A stretch of 64,000 nt of DNA from Archivesica marissinica (GCA_014843695.1 CM026397.1:46500891-46564890), one strand, 5' to 3'; shown: positions 57,901-62,895, numbered from the stretch's first letter. Numbers and translations are program-made. The notes: generated by a model not told the origin, from the sequence alone.

Positions 57901-60737
57901 TTCCCAGTGCTCTGAAATAAAGAAGAGACTTAGCAAAGATGGGTTTGTGGACGAAAATGTTAGCACAGTGGTTTCAAGTCAAGGTATGAAAATTATAATA
58001 TTCTGATTCCAGAAAAAACTGCACTTTTATATTAACCGGTACTTTTTTTTACAAATTTTAGAATTTTGGATTTTACTATCATGACTGTTATCCTTCACAC
58101 ATTGCACTAATTTACCCAATATTTAAGCGCGTAGACGTCCAAATTGGCCTATATTATTTTCTAAAAGGTTATAAATTTTACCTCTAAGGCAAGTGCACAG
58201 TTTCTTTTTGGGGTCAGTATATAATTCACATCTATCTATCTATCTATGTTATGTATGAAATGAAAATAGTATGCCCCGTGCTTATGGTCAGAGCTATTGT
58301 TATAATAAACCTGTGCTCAATGGTGTGGCGTCCGTGGTCCAGTCGTAGAGCGTCGGATTTGGAATCGAACGGTCCCAGGTTCGATACTTGGTCAGGCCAC
58401 GTATGTAGTGTCATTGAGCAAGGCACCTCATACACATTGCTTAGTACTGGTTAACCATTTATGTCGGCTAAGCCTGCCCAGGAAAACATGTCTAGGTCCC
58501 CGCAAGGGGTTTGACATTAATGGAACATACAATGCTCAACGTTATTTTCTCGTTGTTTGTGTTTTGTGGCGTTGTTTACGCTGGCATAGTGGTAGATATG
58601 TTTGATACCTGGGTAATGCATAATTATATAACATAAATACACATTTAGTTGAATGTTTAACAATTGAGAGAAACTGCTGCTCTGTGGGGCATACAACTCA
58701 TTATTTTACTTATATTATTTGTAGGTGGAGAATGGGATTATGTGATATTTAGCACAGTTCGATCGCTTCCAGATTACAAAATTGAGGAAAATCCAACACT
58801 GGGATGGTGCAAGCACAATTTAGGATTCATAACTGACCAAAACCAGGTCAACGTTGCCTTAACCAGAGCACGAAAAGGCCTCATCATTATAGGTAAGAGC
58901 AGTTTATCCCCTCATCTTATTTTACTTCTACTCTCATATCGTCCGTCAATTATTATATGTATAATATGAAGATGGAATGTTGTAAAGCAGTGTATCAATG
59001 AAGGAATGTAAGCATGGGGGGGGGGGGGTCCGTGGCCGAATGGTTTCGGTTGTCCATTTCAAATGAAGCTTTTGGTAGAAATTCTGGCGTGGACAAGCAC
59101 CCATGTAGAATGACCATAAACTAGTGTGTGTGTTTTACGTTTATTTATCTACCGGTTGCCCATATGAGCGACACATCTGAAGAGATTAGGTATTTTAGAT
59201 TTTTGGAGAATAGTCGAATGATACAGACAGAGATCCATTCCAGAGTCTCCTCTGGTTCTTTTACGTACACGGTGTACAGCACCGAGTCGAGACCTTGATT
59301 TAAAGTTCCATCTTAAAGATTATTAATTTTATACGGTCAGACGGGGGATCGAACCTGCGATCCCTGGATTACCAATCCGACGTGTTAGCCACTGGACTAC
59401 AGATCTGTCTGTCCCATAAATTAGCTGGATAGCTTCTTTATTTGATTGAAAACGACACCCCCAATGGGGTGGGGGGAGTGATTTGAAGTCAATTTGACCT
59501 TAACCACTGGGCCATGGATACCCCTCAGAAAATAGTACTTTCACACCAAAAAATAGGACAATTCATATGTGAGATGATCATTAAAAGTGTGCTAAAAATC
59601 TGAAAACTAATTATTCAAAAATAGAAATATATGAGAGAGTAAAAATGCTGTTTCATAATTTCTACTAATGTACAGTCACACCTGTGTTAGTGATCACCTC
59701 CATTAAGCAGCCAGTTTCTAGATTCCCAATATCTAGTTTTACTATACAGTTGACCTCTATTAATCAGCCAGTTTCTAGATTCCCAATATGTAGTCATACT
59801 ATACTGTTGACCTCTATTAATCAGCCAGTTTCTAGATTCCCAATATGTTGTTTTACTATACAGTTGACCTCTATTAATCAGCCAGTTTCTAGATTCCCAA
59901 TATGTAGTTTTAATATACAGTTGACCTCTATTAATCAGCCAGTTTCTAGATTCCCAATATGTTGTTTTACTATACAGTTGACCTCTATTAATCAGCCAGT
60001 TTCTAGATTCCCAATATGTAGTTTTACTATACTGTTGACCTCTATTAAGCAGCCACCTATGCTAAGCAGTGACTTTCCGTGAGTCCCTTGACTGGCTGCT
60101 TATCACAGGTTTGACACATATTCACAATTTCAACTTCATAAATTCACGATTTCAACTTTACAAATTCACGACGATTTCATGCAAACTAACGGTTTTACAA
60201 TTTCAATTTCACGAATTCACAATTTCAGGACTTCGTTAAGTTGAATGTCACCACCGGTCATTCATAAAAGTGTAGATCCAAATGAGCCGTCTCATCAGGA
60301 TCTGCACTTTTTGCCAGTAATAATTATTACTATTTTTAGATAAAATTACCCATTTTGATAAATGAACTGGTTTAAAGGTAATTTTCTTCTTAATTTATTC
60401 GTCTAAAAATATCATGCATCAGTCCATGTTAGTTACTTGTGGTTGAATGGGTTAATGGTGTATTTTAGGTAACACGAATTTGTTGTCCCGGGACTCTGTA
60501 TGGAAGAAGCTTATACAACATTATGAGGTGCGTGGCTGTATCATGACAACAGAACAATTTCCACCACAATCAGTGCGAACAAGACAACAGAGGATGAAAC
60601 AAAACATAGCGGACAGCAATCGTAGATATGCAGATTCCATGTTCCAAAAGGGCGAGGCAACATCGTACACAGGTTCGTTTGATGAATGGGAACAACCAGG
60701 AGGCAGACGCCGCCGCAGAAATGTCAGGGATGAATAA
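27757..60737 (+). CDS. HELZ2: HELZ2-like protein: RNB exoribonuclease plus UPF1-like helicase (18 exons)
   Basis: Joined exons: 27757-27963, 29710-29749, 30048-30160, 38687-38893, 39521-39557, 40228-40351, 42923-43051, 43228-43270, 45164-48809, 50600-50688, 51349-51513, 52424-52561, 53427-53812, 54445-54675, 55288-55512, 57833-57983, 58725-58892, 60469-60737. All junctions are GT-AG and in phase, apart from one missing base in exon 6. The product is about 2122 residues. Seen: TPR-like helices (about 1-243), a Ser/Asp-rich linker (about 300-400), an OB-like strand region (about 555-590), an RNB domain with DPPDSKDLDDALS at 738 and TSPIRRY at 1071, and an SF1 helicase with GPPGTGKT at 1598, DESG at 1779, GDHKQLRP at 1805, QYRM at 1849 and NVALTRAR at 2020. 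Known of the family: HELZ2 combines 3'-5' RNase and helicase modules and is interferon-induced in vertebrates. Inferred: an RNA-degrading, possibly antiviral, nucleocytoplasmic factor. Unlike human HELZ2, no N-terminal helicase or CCCH fingers are visible. Confidence 0.9.
28051..28236 (-). mobile_element. SINE-C with 20-bp target-site duplication
   Basis: Reverse-strand SINE-C from GTCGCTACCGG to GAACCCGTGACCATCAG, with the head truncated. ATATTGTCGCAGACTAGATC occurs at 28010-28029 and again at 28234-28253. Inserted in the intron after HELZ2-like exon 1. Confidence 0.88.
28398..28579. mobile_element. MITE-G, complete (182 bp)
   Basis: Terminal inverted repeats TACAGTCAAACCTGT and ACAGGTTTGACTGTA. 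Internal GGCTGCTTA/TAAGCAGCC motifs are also arranged as inverted pairs. Related copies lie at 55044, 40020, 38448 and 59672. Confidence 0.9.
28745..28958 (+). mobile_element. SINE-C, 5'-truncated
   Basis: GACGGTCACGGGTTCGAGTC (B box) through AACCGGTAGCGATGATAAAT. Lies in the intron after exon 1. Confidence 0.85.
29008..29601 (+). repeat. 55/52-bp tandem repeat (about 11 copies)
   Basis: The unit contains AATGTATGTTGTATTGGTAA followed by TGGCGTCAAGAGGTGCTTCT. A 3-bp deletion class (CAAGGTGTTT) alternates with the long class. Ends about 110 bp before exon 2. Confidence 0.93.
29710..29749 (+). CDS. HELZ2: HELZ2-like exon 2
   Basis: A 40-bp exon between TTTTTCAG and GTCAGT. It encodes IGEDLTAARCFYT plus one base (phase 1), continuing the helical TPR-like N-terminus. 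Its phase matches exon 3. Confidence 0.75.
30048..30160 (+). CDS. HELZ2: HELZ2-like exon 3
   Basis: Acceptor ATTATCAG, donor GTATAT, 113 bp, in phase with exon 2 and ending in phase 0. It encodes helices starting AMVFDPQWTIEAHRAVADVL, residues about 83-120. The following intron is 8.5 kb and holds the 49-bp and 18-bp arrays. Confidence 0.82.
30215..36125 (+). repeat. 49-bp minisatellite (about 120 copies) built on a MITE-J terminus
   Basis: The monomer contains CACAGACGCTTGGGGTCTGG followed by ATAAATGTTTGCTTGTTAAT. Main variants are GTTGTACCAC/ATTGGATCAC, TCTGGA/TCTTGGA and ACGC/ACGT/ACGATT. Multi-unit blocks recur: for example, the series around 31017-32040 is largely repeated around 32270-33130 and 34500-35520. 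Starts 55 bp after exon 3. Confidence 0.96.
36085..36345 (+). mobile_element. MITE-J, body at the right edge of the 49-bp array
   Basis: The last array unit forms the left terminus (CACAGACGCTTGGGGTCTGG). The right terminus is its reverse complement (AGACTCCAAGCGTCTGTG). The interior has TCCAAGCAAGTTTAAAAATG, as in the copy at 10024-10256. Confidence 0.82.
36465..38247 (+). repeat. 18/19-bp array, C-rich on plus, G-rich on minus (about 95 copies)
   Basis: Two alternating units, ATGACCAGATCTTCCCCC and ATGACCAGACCCTCCCCC, with CAATG and CCATG variants. Strong strand asymmetry, with many GGGGGA and GGGTC runs on the minus strand. Open in most frames, giving false ORFs on both strands. Confidence 0.96.
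38448..38524. mobile_element. MITE-G fragment
   Basis: TTAAGCAGCCACCTGTGCCA through CTTAAGACAGGTTTGACTGC. Only one end is kept. Located 160 bp upstream of exon 4. Confidence 0.82.
38687..38893 (+). CDS. HELZ2: HELZ2-like exon 4
   Basis: Acceptor CATTTTCAG, donor GTAAAA, 69 codons in phase 0. It encodes residues 121-189, ending in WRVARCSLKL. Basic and hydrophobic positions suggest more helical repeat. I cannot assign a named domain to this exon alone. Confidence 0.85.
38941..39174 (-). mobile_element. SINE-B
   Basis: Reverse-strand copy with tail (TAGCTCGATTGCGAAACACG), TGGAATCCATCGCCACTAGG, B box GGGGCTCGATCTCC-type sequence and head. Begins 48 bp after the exon 4 donor. Confidence 0.87.
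39175..39520. other. intronic DNA without recognised features
   Basis: Unique AT-rich sequence before exon 5. Nothing beyond the exon 5 polypyrimidine tract is supported. Confidence 0.5.
39521..39557 (+). CDS. HELZ2: HELZ2-like exon 5
   Basis: A 37-bp exon, acceptor TTTACTTCAG, donor GTATGT. It encodes NLHQEVRRVCIA plus one base. It joins exon 6 in phase 1 to give a continuous helix. Confidence 0.7.
39774..39970 (-). mobile_element. SINE-B with internal deletion
   Basis: Reverse-strand tail (TTAGCTCGATTGCGAAACAA) and head (TTCGCATCTGAAGCGAACGC). The GAATCCATC section between TATATTAATCACT and AGGGAGAGA is missing. Confidence 0.85.
40020..40135. mobile_element. MITE-G, 3'-truncated
   Basis: Begins TACAGTCAAACCTGTCAGAG and stops after GGCTGCTTAATAC, without the right terminal repeat. 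Confidence 0.83.
40228..40351 (+). CDS. HELZ2: HELZ2-like exon 6, carrying a one-base frameshift
   Basis: Acceptor TTTGTTAG, donor GTAAAT. It encodes a clear TPR-like helix pair (ARSLYQTGDFDLAYEKVT), then an in-frame TAG at 40332-40334. One base downstream of the break the frame AMKYCQ reopens and ends exactly at the good donor, in phase 0, as exon 7 requires. One base is therefore missing near 40331-40334. Read literally, the protein would stop after about 236 residues. A weak alternative donor (GTCACC at 40326) would also keep frame by skipping the damaged end. Confidence 0.72.
40409..41587 (+). repeat. 29-bp and 43-bp mixed array
   Basis: The basic 29-bp unit contains GTACTAATATCCGTGTACAG and TCTGACGAT. 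A 14-bp partial unit (GTACTAATATCCAT) is inserted in most repeats, making a 43-bp dimer. One longer aberrant unit contains CATTACGTGTAAAATCC near 41080. Lies in the intron after exon 6. Confidence 0.95.
41628..41712 (+). repeat. 43-bp direct duplication
   Basis: TTCGTTCACGAGCGGTGAAA followed by ATAACGGTCACATATCTCATGC-like sequence occurs twice in succession. Confidence 0.88.
41713..41979. other. intronic DNA without recognised features
   Basis: Unique AT-rich stretch between a short duplication and a SINE-E copy. Confidence 0.5.
41980..42268 (+). mobile_element. SINE-E, full length
   Basis: Head AGACGGACCTGTAGTCCAGT, B box GGTTCGACCCC, body TCTTTCAGATGGGACATTAA, tail GATAAATAAACGTAAAACAC. 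The best reference copy in the window for the family behind the arrays at 1-6330. Confidence 0.9.
42392..42650 (+). mobile_element. SINE-C, full length
   Basis: Head ACCGCCTCCATTGTCGAATG, then CGGGTTCGAGCCCCACTCAG, the TGGTGCACCAAGTACTGGTT section, and tail GGGCAACCGGTAGCGACGTT. Confidence 0.88.
42923..43051 (+). CDS. HELZ2: HELZ2-like exon 7
   Basis: Acceptor TCCAAACAG, donor GTATGA, 43 codons, phase 0 to phase 0. It encodes a charged helix (DGGDRQRLEEFQSEIREKL) followed by an acidic tail, residues 244-286. Confidence 0.8.
43228..43270 (+). CDS. HELZ2: HELZ2-like exon 8
   Basis: A 43-bp exon, acceptor TTTTATAG, donor GTAAGA. It encodes a Lys/Arg/His-rich stretch (EKMTKKRHKR) that could act as a basic nuclear-localisation-type patch. 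It ends in phase 1, matching exon 9. Confidence 0.7.
43438..44347 (+). repeat. 30-bp minisatellite (30 copies)
   Basis: The unit contains GACTGTTATACTATAAGTGT followed by AGTGATCTAT, with very few substitutions. The period is a multiple of three, so it opens a false 333-codon frame. Lies in the intron between HELZ2-like exons 8 and 9. Confidence 0.96.
44348..44809. other. intronic DNA; possible small TIR element
   Basis: CAGGGTTCCCGC at 44380 and AGGGAACCC at 44599 form short inverted ends of a candidate 230-bp MITE. Otherwise unique. Confidence 0.35.
44810..45050 (+). mobile_element. SINE-A
   Basis: GTCTGATTAGCGCAGTTGTT, B box GGGTTCGATCC, and the tail TATAAGTTGTTAAAGCTTG with AAATAAATAAATTTT. 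Ends 113 bp before the large RNB exon. Confidence 0.87.
45164..48809 (+). CDS. HELZ2: HELZ2-like exon 9: linker, OB-like and RNB domain
   Basis: A 3646-bp exon holding the exoribonuclease module, residues about 301-1516. It begins after TGTTTTGCAG with a Ser/Thr-rich linker and an acidic patch (SDSDSDDYTSFDY), then an OB-like segment (YGKVIGVWNRQ). The RNB domain spans about 733-1082. It keeps all four Asp of DPPDSKDLDDALS, the LxxNLCSL element, EEFMIMTNRKVAERL, and SPIRRYNDL with the conserved Arg pair, so catalysis is predicted to be intact. A second acidic run (SDDEDDADDD) lies near residue 1411. Donor ATAG|GTATGT at 48810 is chosen because it is strong and gives phase 2, matching exon 10. 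Reading on into the intron stops at 48850. Confidence 0.92.
48955..49280 (+). repeat. 42-bp tandem repeat with 22-bp short units
   Basis: The unit contains GCGTTTACTTTGAGTGCGCT followed by GCACACATATTCTAAGTCAT. Near 49140-49200 the second half is lost and the first half repeats alone. Confidence 0.92.
49281..49488 (+). mobile_element. SINE-A, 5'-truncated
   Basis: Starts at CTGTGGTTGGCACGTTCGCT, keeps the B box-like GTTCGATCCTCGG, and ends AAATAAATAAAGTTTAAAC. Confidence 0.83.
49543..50172 (+). repeat. 29-bp AT-rich array (about 20 copies)
   Basis: The unit contains GAATTATTCAATATATATTA followed by TACACTGCA. Degenerate units occur between 50000 and 50110. Lies in the intron between exons 9 and 10. 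Confidence 0.94.
50385..50547 (+). mobile_element. SINE-B, 5'-truncated
   Basis: TGTCCTTAGGCAAGGGAATT, GATGAATTCCACCAGAAATG, and the tail ending AGCTAAAATAAATTTGTATA. Ends about 50 bp before exon 10. Confidence 0.83.
50600..50688 (+). CDS. HELZ2: HELZ2-like exon 10
   Basis: Acceptor CTGTTTACAG, donor GTACAT, 89 bp, phase 2 to phase 1. It encodes RSESFIKKLRSCPDTLAAKI and a short tail, a linker between the RNB and helicase modules. Confidence 0.8.
50715..50940 (+). mobile_element. MITE-K, copy 1
   Basis: Contains AACCCATTCAACACCAAGTA (partly duplicated), CAAAATGGGTAATTTTGTCT, and GCAGATCCTGATGCGGGATC. The reverse-complement copy is at 60260-60455. Confidence 0.72.
50964..50990 (+). repeat. 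(GT)n microsatellite
   Basis: About 13 GT units directly next to a reversed SINE-E copy. Confidence 0.9.
50991..51245 (-). mobile_element. SINE-E
   Basis: Reverse-strand copy: tail TGTTTATTTATCATCACTAT, middle CTTTTACGTGCACGGTGTAA, B-box region GGGTCGAACCTACGATC. Confidence 0.85.
51349..51513 (+). CDS. HELZ2: HELZ2-like exon 11: Q-like motif and start of Walker A
   Basis: Acceptor ATATTTCAG, donor GTATAT. It encodes NKMQQEAIDRALMSRFSLIH followed by GPP and the first base of the next Gly. This is the N-Q-xx-A motif that precedes Walker A in UPF1-like helicases. The Walker A motif is split across the intron. Confidence 0.88.
51514..52014. other. intronic DNA without recognised features
   Basis: Unique AT-rich sequence after the exon 11 donor. 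A short AAATGAAGAAAAAAA duplication lies near 51935-51963. Confidence 0.5.
52015..52080 (-). mobile_element. SINE-E tail fragment
   Basis: ACGTTTATTTATCGTCGCTA followed by CCGGTTGTCCATATGATCGA is the reverse of the SINE-E 3' end. Confidence 0.75.
52251..52400 (+). repeat. 50-bp tandem repeat (3 copies)
   Basis: TGCTAAGACTGGTTTATATG followed by TAATGTTTAACATTGTTTGC repeats three times, ending just before exon 12. Confidence 0.92.
52424..52561 (+). CDS. HELZ2: HELZ2-like exon 12: Walker A and motif Ia
   Basis: Acceptor GATTTCAG, donor GTAGGA. It completes GPPGTGKT (Lys1604 for ATP phosphate binding) and encodes motif Ia VLFCGPSNRSVDLVA. A 70-bp tandem array starts about 20 bp after the donor. 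Confidence 0.9.
52580..53172 (+). repeat. 70-bp tandem repeat (about 8 copies)
   Basis: The unit contains TATGGTGGCTTGCTATGTAG and GGGCATGGTGTGCTGTATTG. Occupies most of the intron between exons 12 and 13. Confidence 0.93.
53427..53812 (+). CDS. HELZ2: HELZ2-like exon 13: helicase insert and motif Ic
   Basis: Acceptor TTCATTGCAG, donor GTACTT, phase 1 to phase 0, residues about 1647-1775. It contains the insert between motifs Ia and II, with a basic patch (RQKGKKNAEE), and ends in the conserved strand DVILCTTAVGSNPKVL. Confidence 0.88.
53903..54160 (+). mobile_element. SINE-C, full length, with target-site duplication
   Basis: Head ATCGCCTCCATGGTCGAGTG, B-box region CACGGGTCCGAGGCC, tail GAGACGTTAAATAAACTTAA. 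ACATGCATAAT flanks it at 53892-53902 and 54170-54180. Confidence 0.88.
54445..54675 (+). CDS. HELZ2: HELZ2-like exon 14: DEAG-type box, motif III, QYRM
   Basis: Acceptor TTATTATTAG, donor GTAAAT, 77 codons, phase 0. It carries VIVDESG (Walker B/motif II, the catalytic Asp-Glu at 1779-1780), VVLIGDHKQLRP (motif III) and EEQYRM (motif IV). These are diagnostic of UPF1/HELZ-type SF1 helicases. Confidence 0.93.
54732..54970. mobile_element. tRNA-like SINE head next to a reversed SINE-A fragment
   Basis: 54738-54820 has a tRNA-Leu/Ser-like head (CTCCATGACCGAGTGGTTAC). 54821-54967 is reverse-strand SINE-A tail and middle (AAAACCCACCTGTCCGATCT). Confidence 0.7.
55044..55225. mobile_element. MITE-G, complete (182 bp)
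   Basis: TACAGTCAAACCTGTCTTAA at the left, GCAGGTTTGACTGTA at the right. Same internal layout as 28398-28579. Lies 60 bp upstream of exon 15. Confidence 0.9.
55288..55512 (+). CDS. HELZ2: HELZ2-like exon 15
   Basis: Acceptor TATTTTAG, donor GTAATA, 75 codons, phase 0. It begins NPQICRFPSLQFYSNAL, the segment that follows QYRM in HELZ/UPF1-like helicases, and ends with QSKSNAAEIDHV, the usual S-x-S-N-xx-E element. Confidence 0.9.
55825..56620 (+). repeat. 58/52-bp tandem repeat (about 14 copies)
   Basis: The unit contains GAGAGTCTGGATACAGCGGG followed by CTAGGAGTTAGCTGGACGCT. Units lacking GAGAGCT form the short class. Confidence 0.94.
56621..57039 (-). mobile_element. diverged SINE-E and hairpin-repeat fragment in intron DNA
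   Basis: 56745-56800 matches the left side of the hairpin repeat at 8633 (GTGCAAACAACATAGATCCA). 56800-56980 is a worn reverse-strand SINE-E (TTCTTTTACATGCCCAGTGT and GACGAGGGACCGGTGCCTGG). Confidence 0.6.
57040..57275 (+). mobile_element. MITE-H (hairpin element), copy 2
   Basis: TACTGGACTGCTGTCAAAAG at one end and ATCGTTTTCGGCTTATATCC at the other. This is the inverted counterpart of 22883-23120, with a central CCAATATTTTACATATTGGA. Confidence 0.78.
57500..57745 (+). mobile_element. SINE-F, single-tail copy
   Basis: GTTCTGATATGGCCGGTTGG, TGGTATACAAGCATAGGATT, then one tail unit GAAATGGCTGGCCCTTTAAA. Lies 90 bp upstream of exon 16. Confidence 0.8.
57833..57983 (+). CDS. HELZ2: HELZ2-like exon 16: helicase 2A domain, motif V
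   Basis: Acceptor GTGTATTTTAG, donor GTATGA, phase 0 to phase 1. It encodes VQILSQYNSQCSEIKKRL and the start of motif V (STVVSSQG), which is completed by exon 17. Confidence 0.88.
57984..58326. other. intronic DNA without recognised features
   Basis: AT-rich sequence with a short (TCTA)n run near 58231-58246. No exon seen. Confidence 0.5.
58327..58530 (+). mobile_element. SINE-D
   Basis: GCGTCCGTGGTCCAGTCGTA, the GAATCGAACGGTCCC stretch, B box AGGTTCGATAC, and the end GGGGTTTGACATTAATGGAA. Confidence 0.86.
58725..58892 (+). CDS. HELZ2: HELZ2-like exon 17: motifs V and VI
   Basis: Acceptor ATTATTTGTAG, donor GTAAGA. It encodes GGEWDYVIFSTVRS (motif V continuation) and NVALTRARKGLIIIG (motif VI, with the arginine finger in TRAR). 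Confidence 0.92.
59125..59412 (-). mobile_element. SINE-E, full length
   Basis: Reverse-strand copy from GTGTTTTACGTTTATTTATC to ACTACAGATCTGTCTG. Flanked by CCATAAACTAG and CCATAAATTAG, a probable 11-bp target-site duplication with one change. Confidence 0.86.
59672..60113. mobile_element. MITE-G with internally expanded 60-bp repeats
   Basis: Ends TACAGTCACACCTGTGTTAG and CTTATCACAGGTTTGACA. Inside, a unit with CAGCCAGTTTCTAGATTCCC and AGTTGACCTCTATTAAT repeats about six times, whereas the 182-bp copies have it once. Confidence 0.88.
60260..60455 (-). mobile_element. MITE-K, copy 2
   Basis: GTGTAGATCC through TCAGGATCTGCACTTTT, then AAAATTACCCATTTTGATAA and GAATGGGTTAATGG, reverse of 50715-50940. 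Ends just before exon 18. Confidence 0.72.
60469..60737 (+). CDS. HELZ2: HELZ2-like exon 18 (last exon, with stop)
   Basis: Acceptor GTATTTTAG, phase 1. It opens with GNTNLLSRDSVWKKLIQHYE, the standard C-terminal end of the helicase core. A basic, Gln-rich tail follows, with GGRRRRRNVRDE before TAA at 60735. AATAAA overlaps the stop codon (60733-60738), and ATTAAA at 60872 is a likelier poly(A) signal. Confidence 0.9.
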
Positions 60738-60871
60738 ATATCCATTAGCAATCGGCCAGGATGAAGATACAGGTTGTAGGAGAAACAAAACTGGACGTAT
60801 AATAGAATTAGTGTATATAAAATACGTTATGTATGTACTCAAAAGAGGCAAACTGTTTGCTATTCAGTTGT

Positions 60872-60877
60872 ATTAAA
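60872..60877 (+). promoter_or_regulatory. candidate poly(A) signal of the HELZ2-like gene
   Basis: ATTAAA lies 135 bp after the stop codon, in AT-rich DNA just before a reversed SINE-A copy that starts near 60903. This is a motif-only call. Confidence 0.35.
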
Positions 60878-60902
60878 AATGTTTAGTATATTTCTGTATG
60901 TT

Positions 60903-61085
60903 TAAGTTTAAACTTTATTTATTTTACAACGATTGCGAAGCAAGTTCTAACAACTTATATTAATCACTCTCTTTGGCGCGTATGAAAGCGTAAATGTGGT
61001 CATTTGTGTAGGAGGAAACCGGAGTACCCGGAGAAAACCCATCTGTCCGATCTGGTGACCACTGTACCATCTCACATACTTCCCG
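60903..61085 (-). mobile_element. SINE-A, head-truncated
   Basis: Reverse-strand tail (AAACTTTATTTATTTTACAA) through CATCTGTCCGATCTGGTGAC. Directly downstream of the HELZ2-like gene. Confidence 0.86.
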
Positions 61086-61176
61086 GTATGTTTGGTCTTT
61101 GTGCAAGCACGTGTTTGTTATGTCATTGTAAATGTTTAATCTTTGTATAAACACATGTATCATACATGTATAGGAT

Positions 61177-61241
61177 ATATCACGTATTGGCCCGTCTTGA
61201 CGAGCGAAGCTAGGTGTATGATTCGTTAAGACGGGCCAATC
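61177..61241. repeat. stable hairpin, 18-bp stem
   Basis: ATTGGCCCGTCTTGACGA is mirrored by TCGTTAAGACGGGCCAAT with one mismatch, around a 19-bp loop. Confidence 0.85.
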
Positions 61242-61279
61242 TGACAATGTACATAAGTAGGTCGCATCTATATGATTTA

Positions 61280-61509
61280 GAAACATAGCGCAGTGGATGC
61301 ACGGTCGCTTCAGGTGCAAACGGTCCGGAGTTTGAGCTCCACTGGAGCTGTTACGATTTTGCCCTTAGGCAAGGCATTTAAATTCCACATTGCCTTTTCT
61401 CTTCCCCTCGTGGCGATGGATTCCATCATGAATGAGGTCTCGAGAGTGATTAATATAAGTTGAAAGAACTTGTTTTGCAATCGAGCTGAAATAAATTTGT
61501 ATAAACTAA
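61280..61509 (+). mobile_element. SINE-B, full length
   Basis: AACATAGCGCAGTGGATGCA, GGAGTTTGAGCTCC, ATGGCGATGGATTCCATCAT, and the tail ATCGAGCTGAAATAAATTTG. Confidence 0.87.
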
Positions 61510-61559
61510 TATGATTTAGAAGTGAGAAACGTGGCTTTTTCATTGGACCATGTGTCTTA

Positions 61560-61920
61560 GTTGTTGTCTAATGTCAATTTAATATGCCTAATCATGCACG
61601 TGCTAATCATATATTGTCAATTGAATATACGGTGTTAATAGTGTCTTTCAAAATGCTTCATTTCCCTGGGTTGTACACAATTCAGTATTGATCGGGTTGT
61701 ACGCAATTCAGTATTGATCAGGTTGTACGCAATTCAGTATTGATCATTGTCTAATATCATGTTTGTTATGTATGTATTGTCAATTTGTAATCTGTGTACA
61801 AACGTATCATATATTGTCAATTTAATAGGCTTAATCTTTGTCTAAACACGTGCTGATCATATATTGTCAATTGAAATTAATATACGATGATAATAATGTC
61901 TTTCAAAATCTTCATTTCTG
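61560..61920 (+). repeat. local duplications in AT-rich DNA
   Basis: CATATATTGTCAATTGAA with TGTCTTTCAAAAT appears at 61605-61655 and again at 61858-61910. A 26-bp unit with GTTGTACGCAATTCAGTATT repeats three times at 61668-61745. Confidence 0.75.
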
Positions 61921-61924
61921 TCAG

Positions 61925-62050
61925 TTTAATTTAAATTTTATTTAGTTTAAACAACGATTGCGAAACAAGATTTAACAACTTATATTAATCACTCTCGTTG
62001 GCGCGGATGAAAGCGTAAATGTGGTCATTCGTGTGGGAGAAATCGGAGAT
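61925..62050 (-). mobile_element. SINE-A fragment
   Basis: Reverse-strand tail and GATTAATATAAGTTGTTAAA section, ending at GGTCATTCGTGTGGGAGAAA. Confidence 0.8.
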
Positions 62051-62134
62051 AAGTGCTTTTAATGTTATCACTGTTCATAAAAAAAAAGTTAAACTAAGAA
62101 ATAAATCTGAGATCATGGTTAGCTTAACCCCATT

Positions 62135-62262
62135 TCTGGGTTATCAGAGTCATTTCTGGATTATCAGAGTCATTTCTGAGTTATCAGAGTCATTTCTGGG
62201 TTATCAGAGTCATTTCTGGGTTATCATAGTCATTTCTGGGTTATCAGGGTCATTTGCATGTT
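62135..62262 (+). repeat. 20-bp tandem repeat (about 6 copies)
   Basis: TTATCAGAGTCATTTCTGGG repeats with single-base changes. Confidence 0.92.
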
Positions 62263-62424
62263 GTTCTTCAGAGCTGTTTTGATCATTTGATTGACATTTC
62301 CGAAACTATTGAATACTAGCTGGACAACTGCAAACAGACCACTTATTTGCAGTCTTCAGTATATGGGCATAATCTATCTTTGCCTCGGTGTTAAGGATAG
62401 GGTGTGATATTCCTCCAGGTTCAA

Positions 62425-62510
62425 CCCCCCCCCCCGTCCAACCCTAATAAAATTAACAGTCCTTCAGATGGGACTTTATACCGAGGTCTTGTGTATAATA
62501 ACGAGACCCC
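62425..62510 (+). mobile_element. SINE-E fragment
   Basis: CCCTAATAAAATTAACAGTC, CAGATGGGACTTTATACCGA. Poly-C runs lie on either side. Confidence 0.75.
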
Positions 62511-62544
62511 CCCCCGCCAAATAAAAAATTGGAATATTGTTTTT

Positions 62545-62715
62545 ATTATTCAGTACCGTAGCCAGGACAAATTTCAATCGAGGGGGTCAGGGGGCATGTT
62601 CCCCATTAAAAGTATTGGGGTATTGAAACGATTTCCTCTGTTTTCTGATTTAATGAGTTTAGACGTTTAATTATGTACTGATCTTTCACCTCTTAGAGCA
62701 AACGGATATTTATAT
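62545..62715 (+). repeat. interspersed repeat L, copy 2
   Basis: CAGTACCGTAGCCAGGAC and GGGGGCATGTTCCCCATTAA match the reverse of 24123-24320, as does the downstream TTAATTATGTACTGATCTTT. Confidence 0.65.
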
Positions 62716-62895
62716 TTTTTTACATTTTATTTATTTAATTATCCTTTTTCTTTTGTTTGCTTTGGAAATTTTGGAAACAGCTGTCTCGGTGTGCCTCAGT
62801 GTGGCTACGGGCCTGTTATTATAGTAACTTGCCAGACTGTAATCAATATTTATTCCATTAAATTGTTTGTAAATCATCCCTTTCCTCCCATTCAA

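Noticed and set aside
58327..58400. Candidate genuine tRNA gene (A-box and B-box-like sequence)
   Set aside because: The sequence is the head of SINE-D, which occurs three times in the window with the same long 3' body. The cloverleaf is incomplete.
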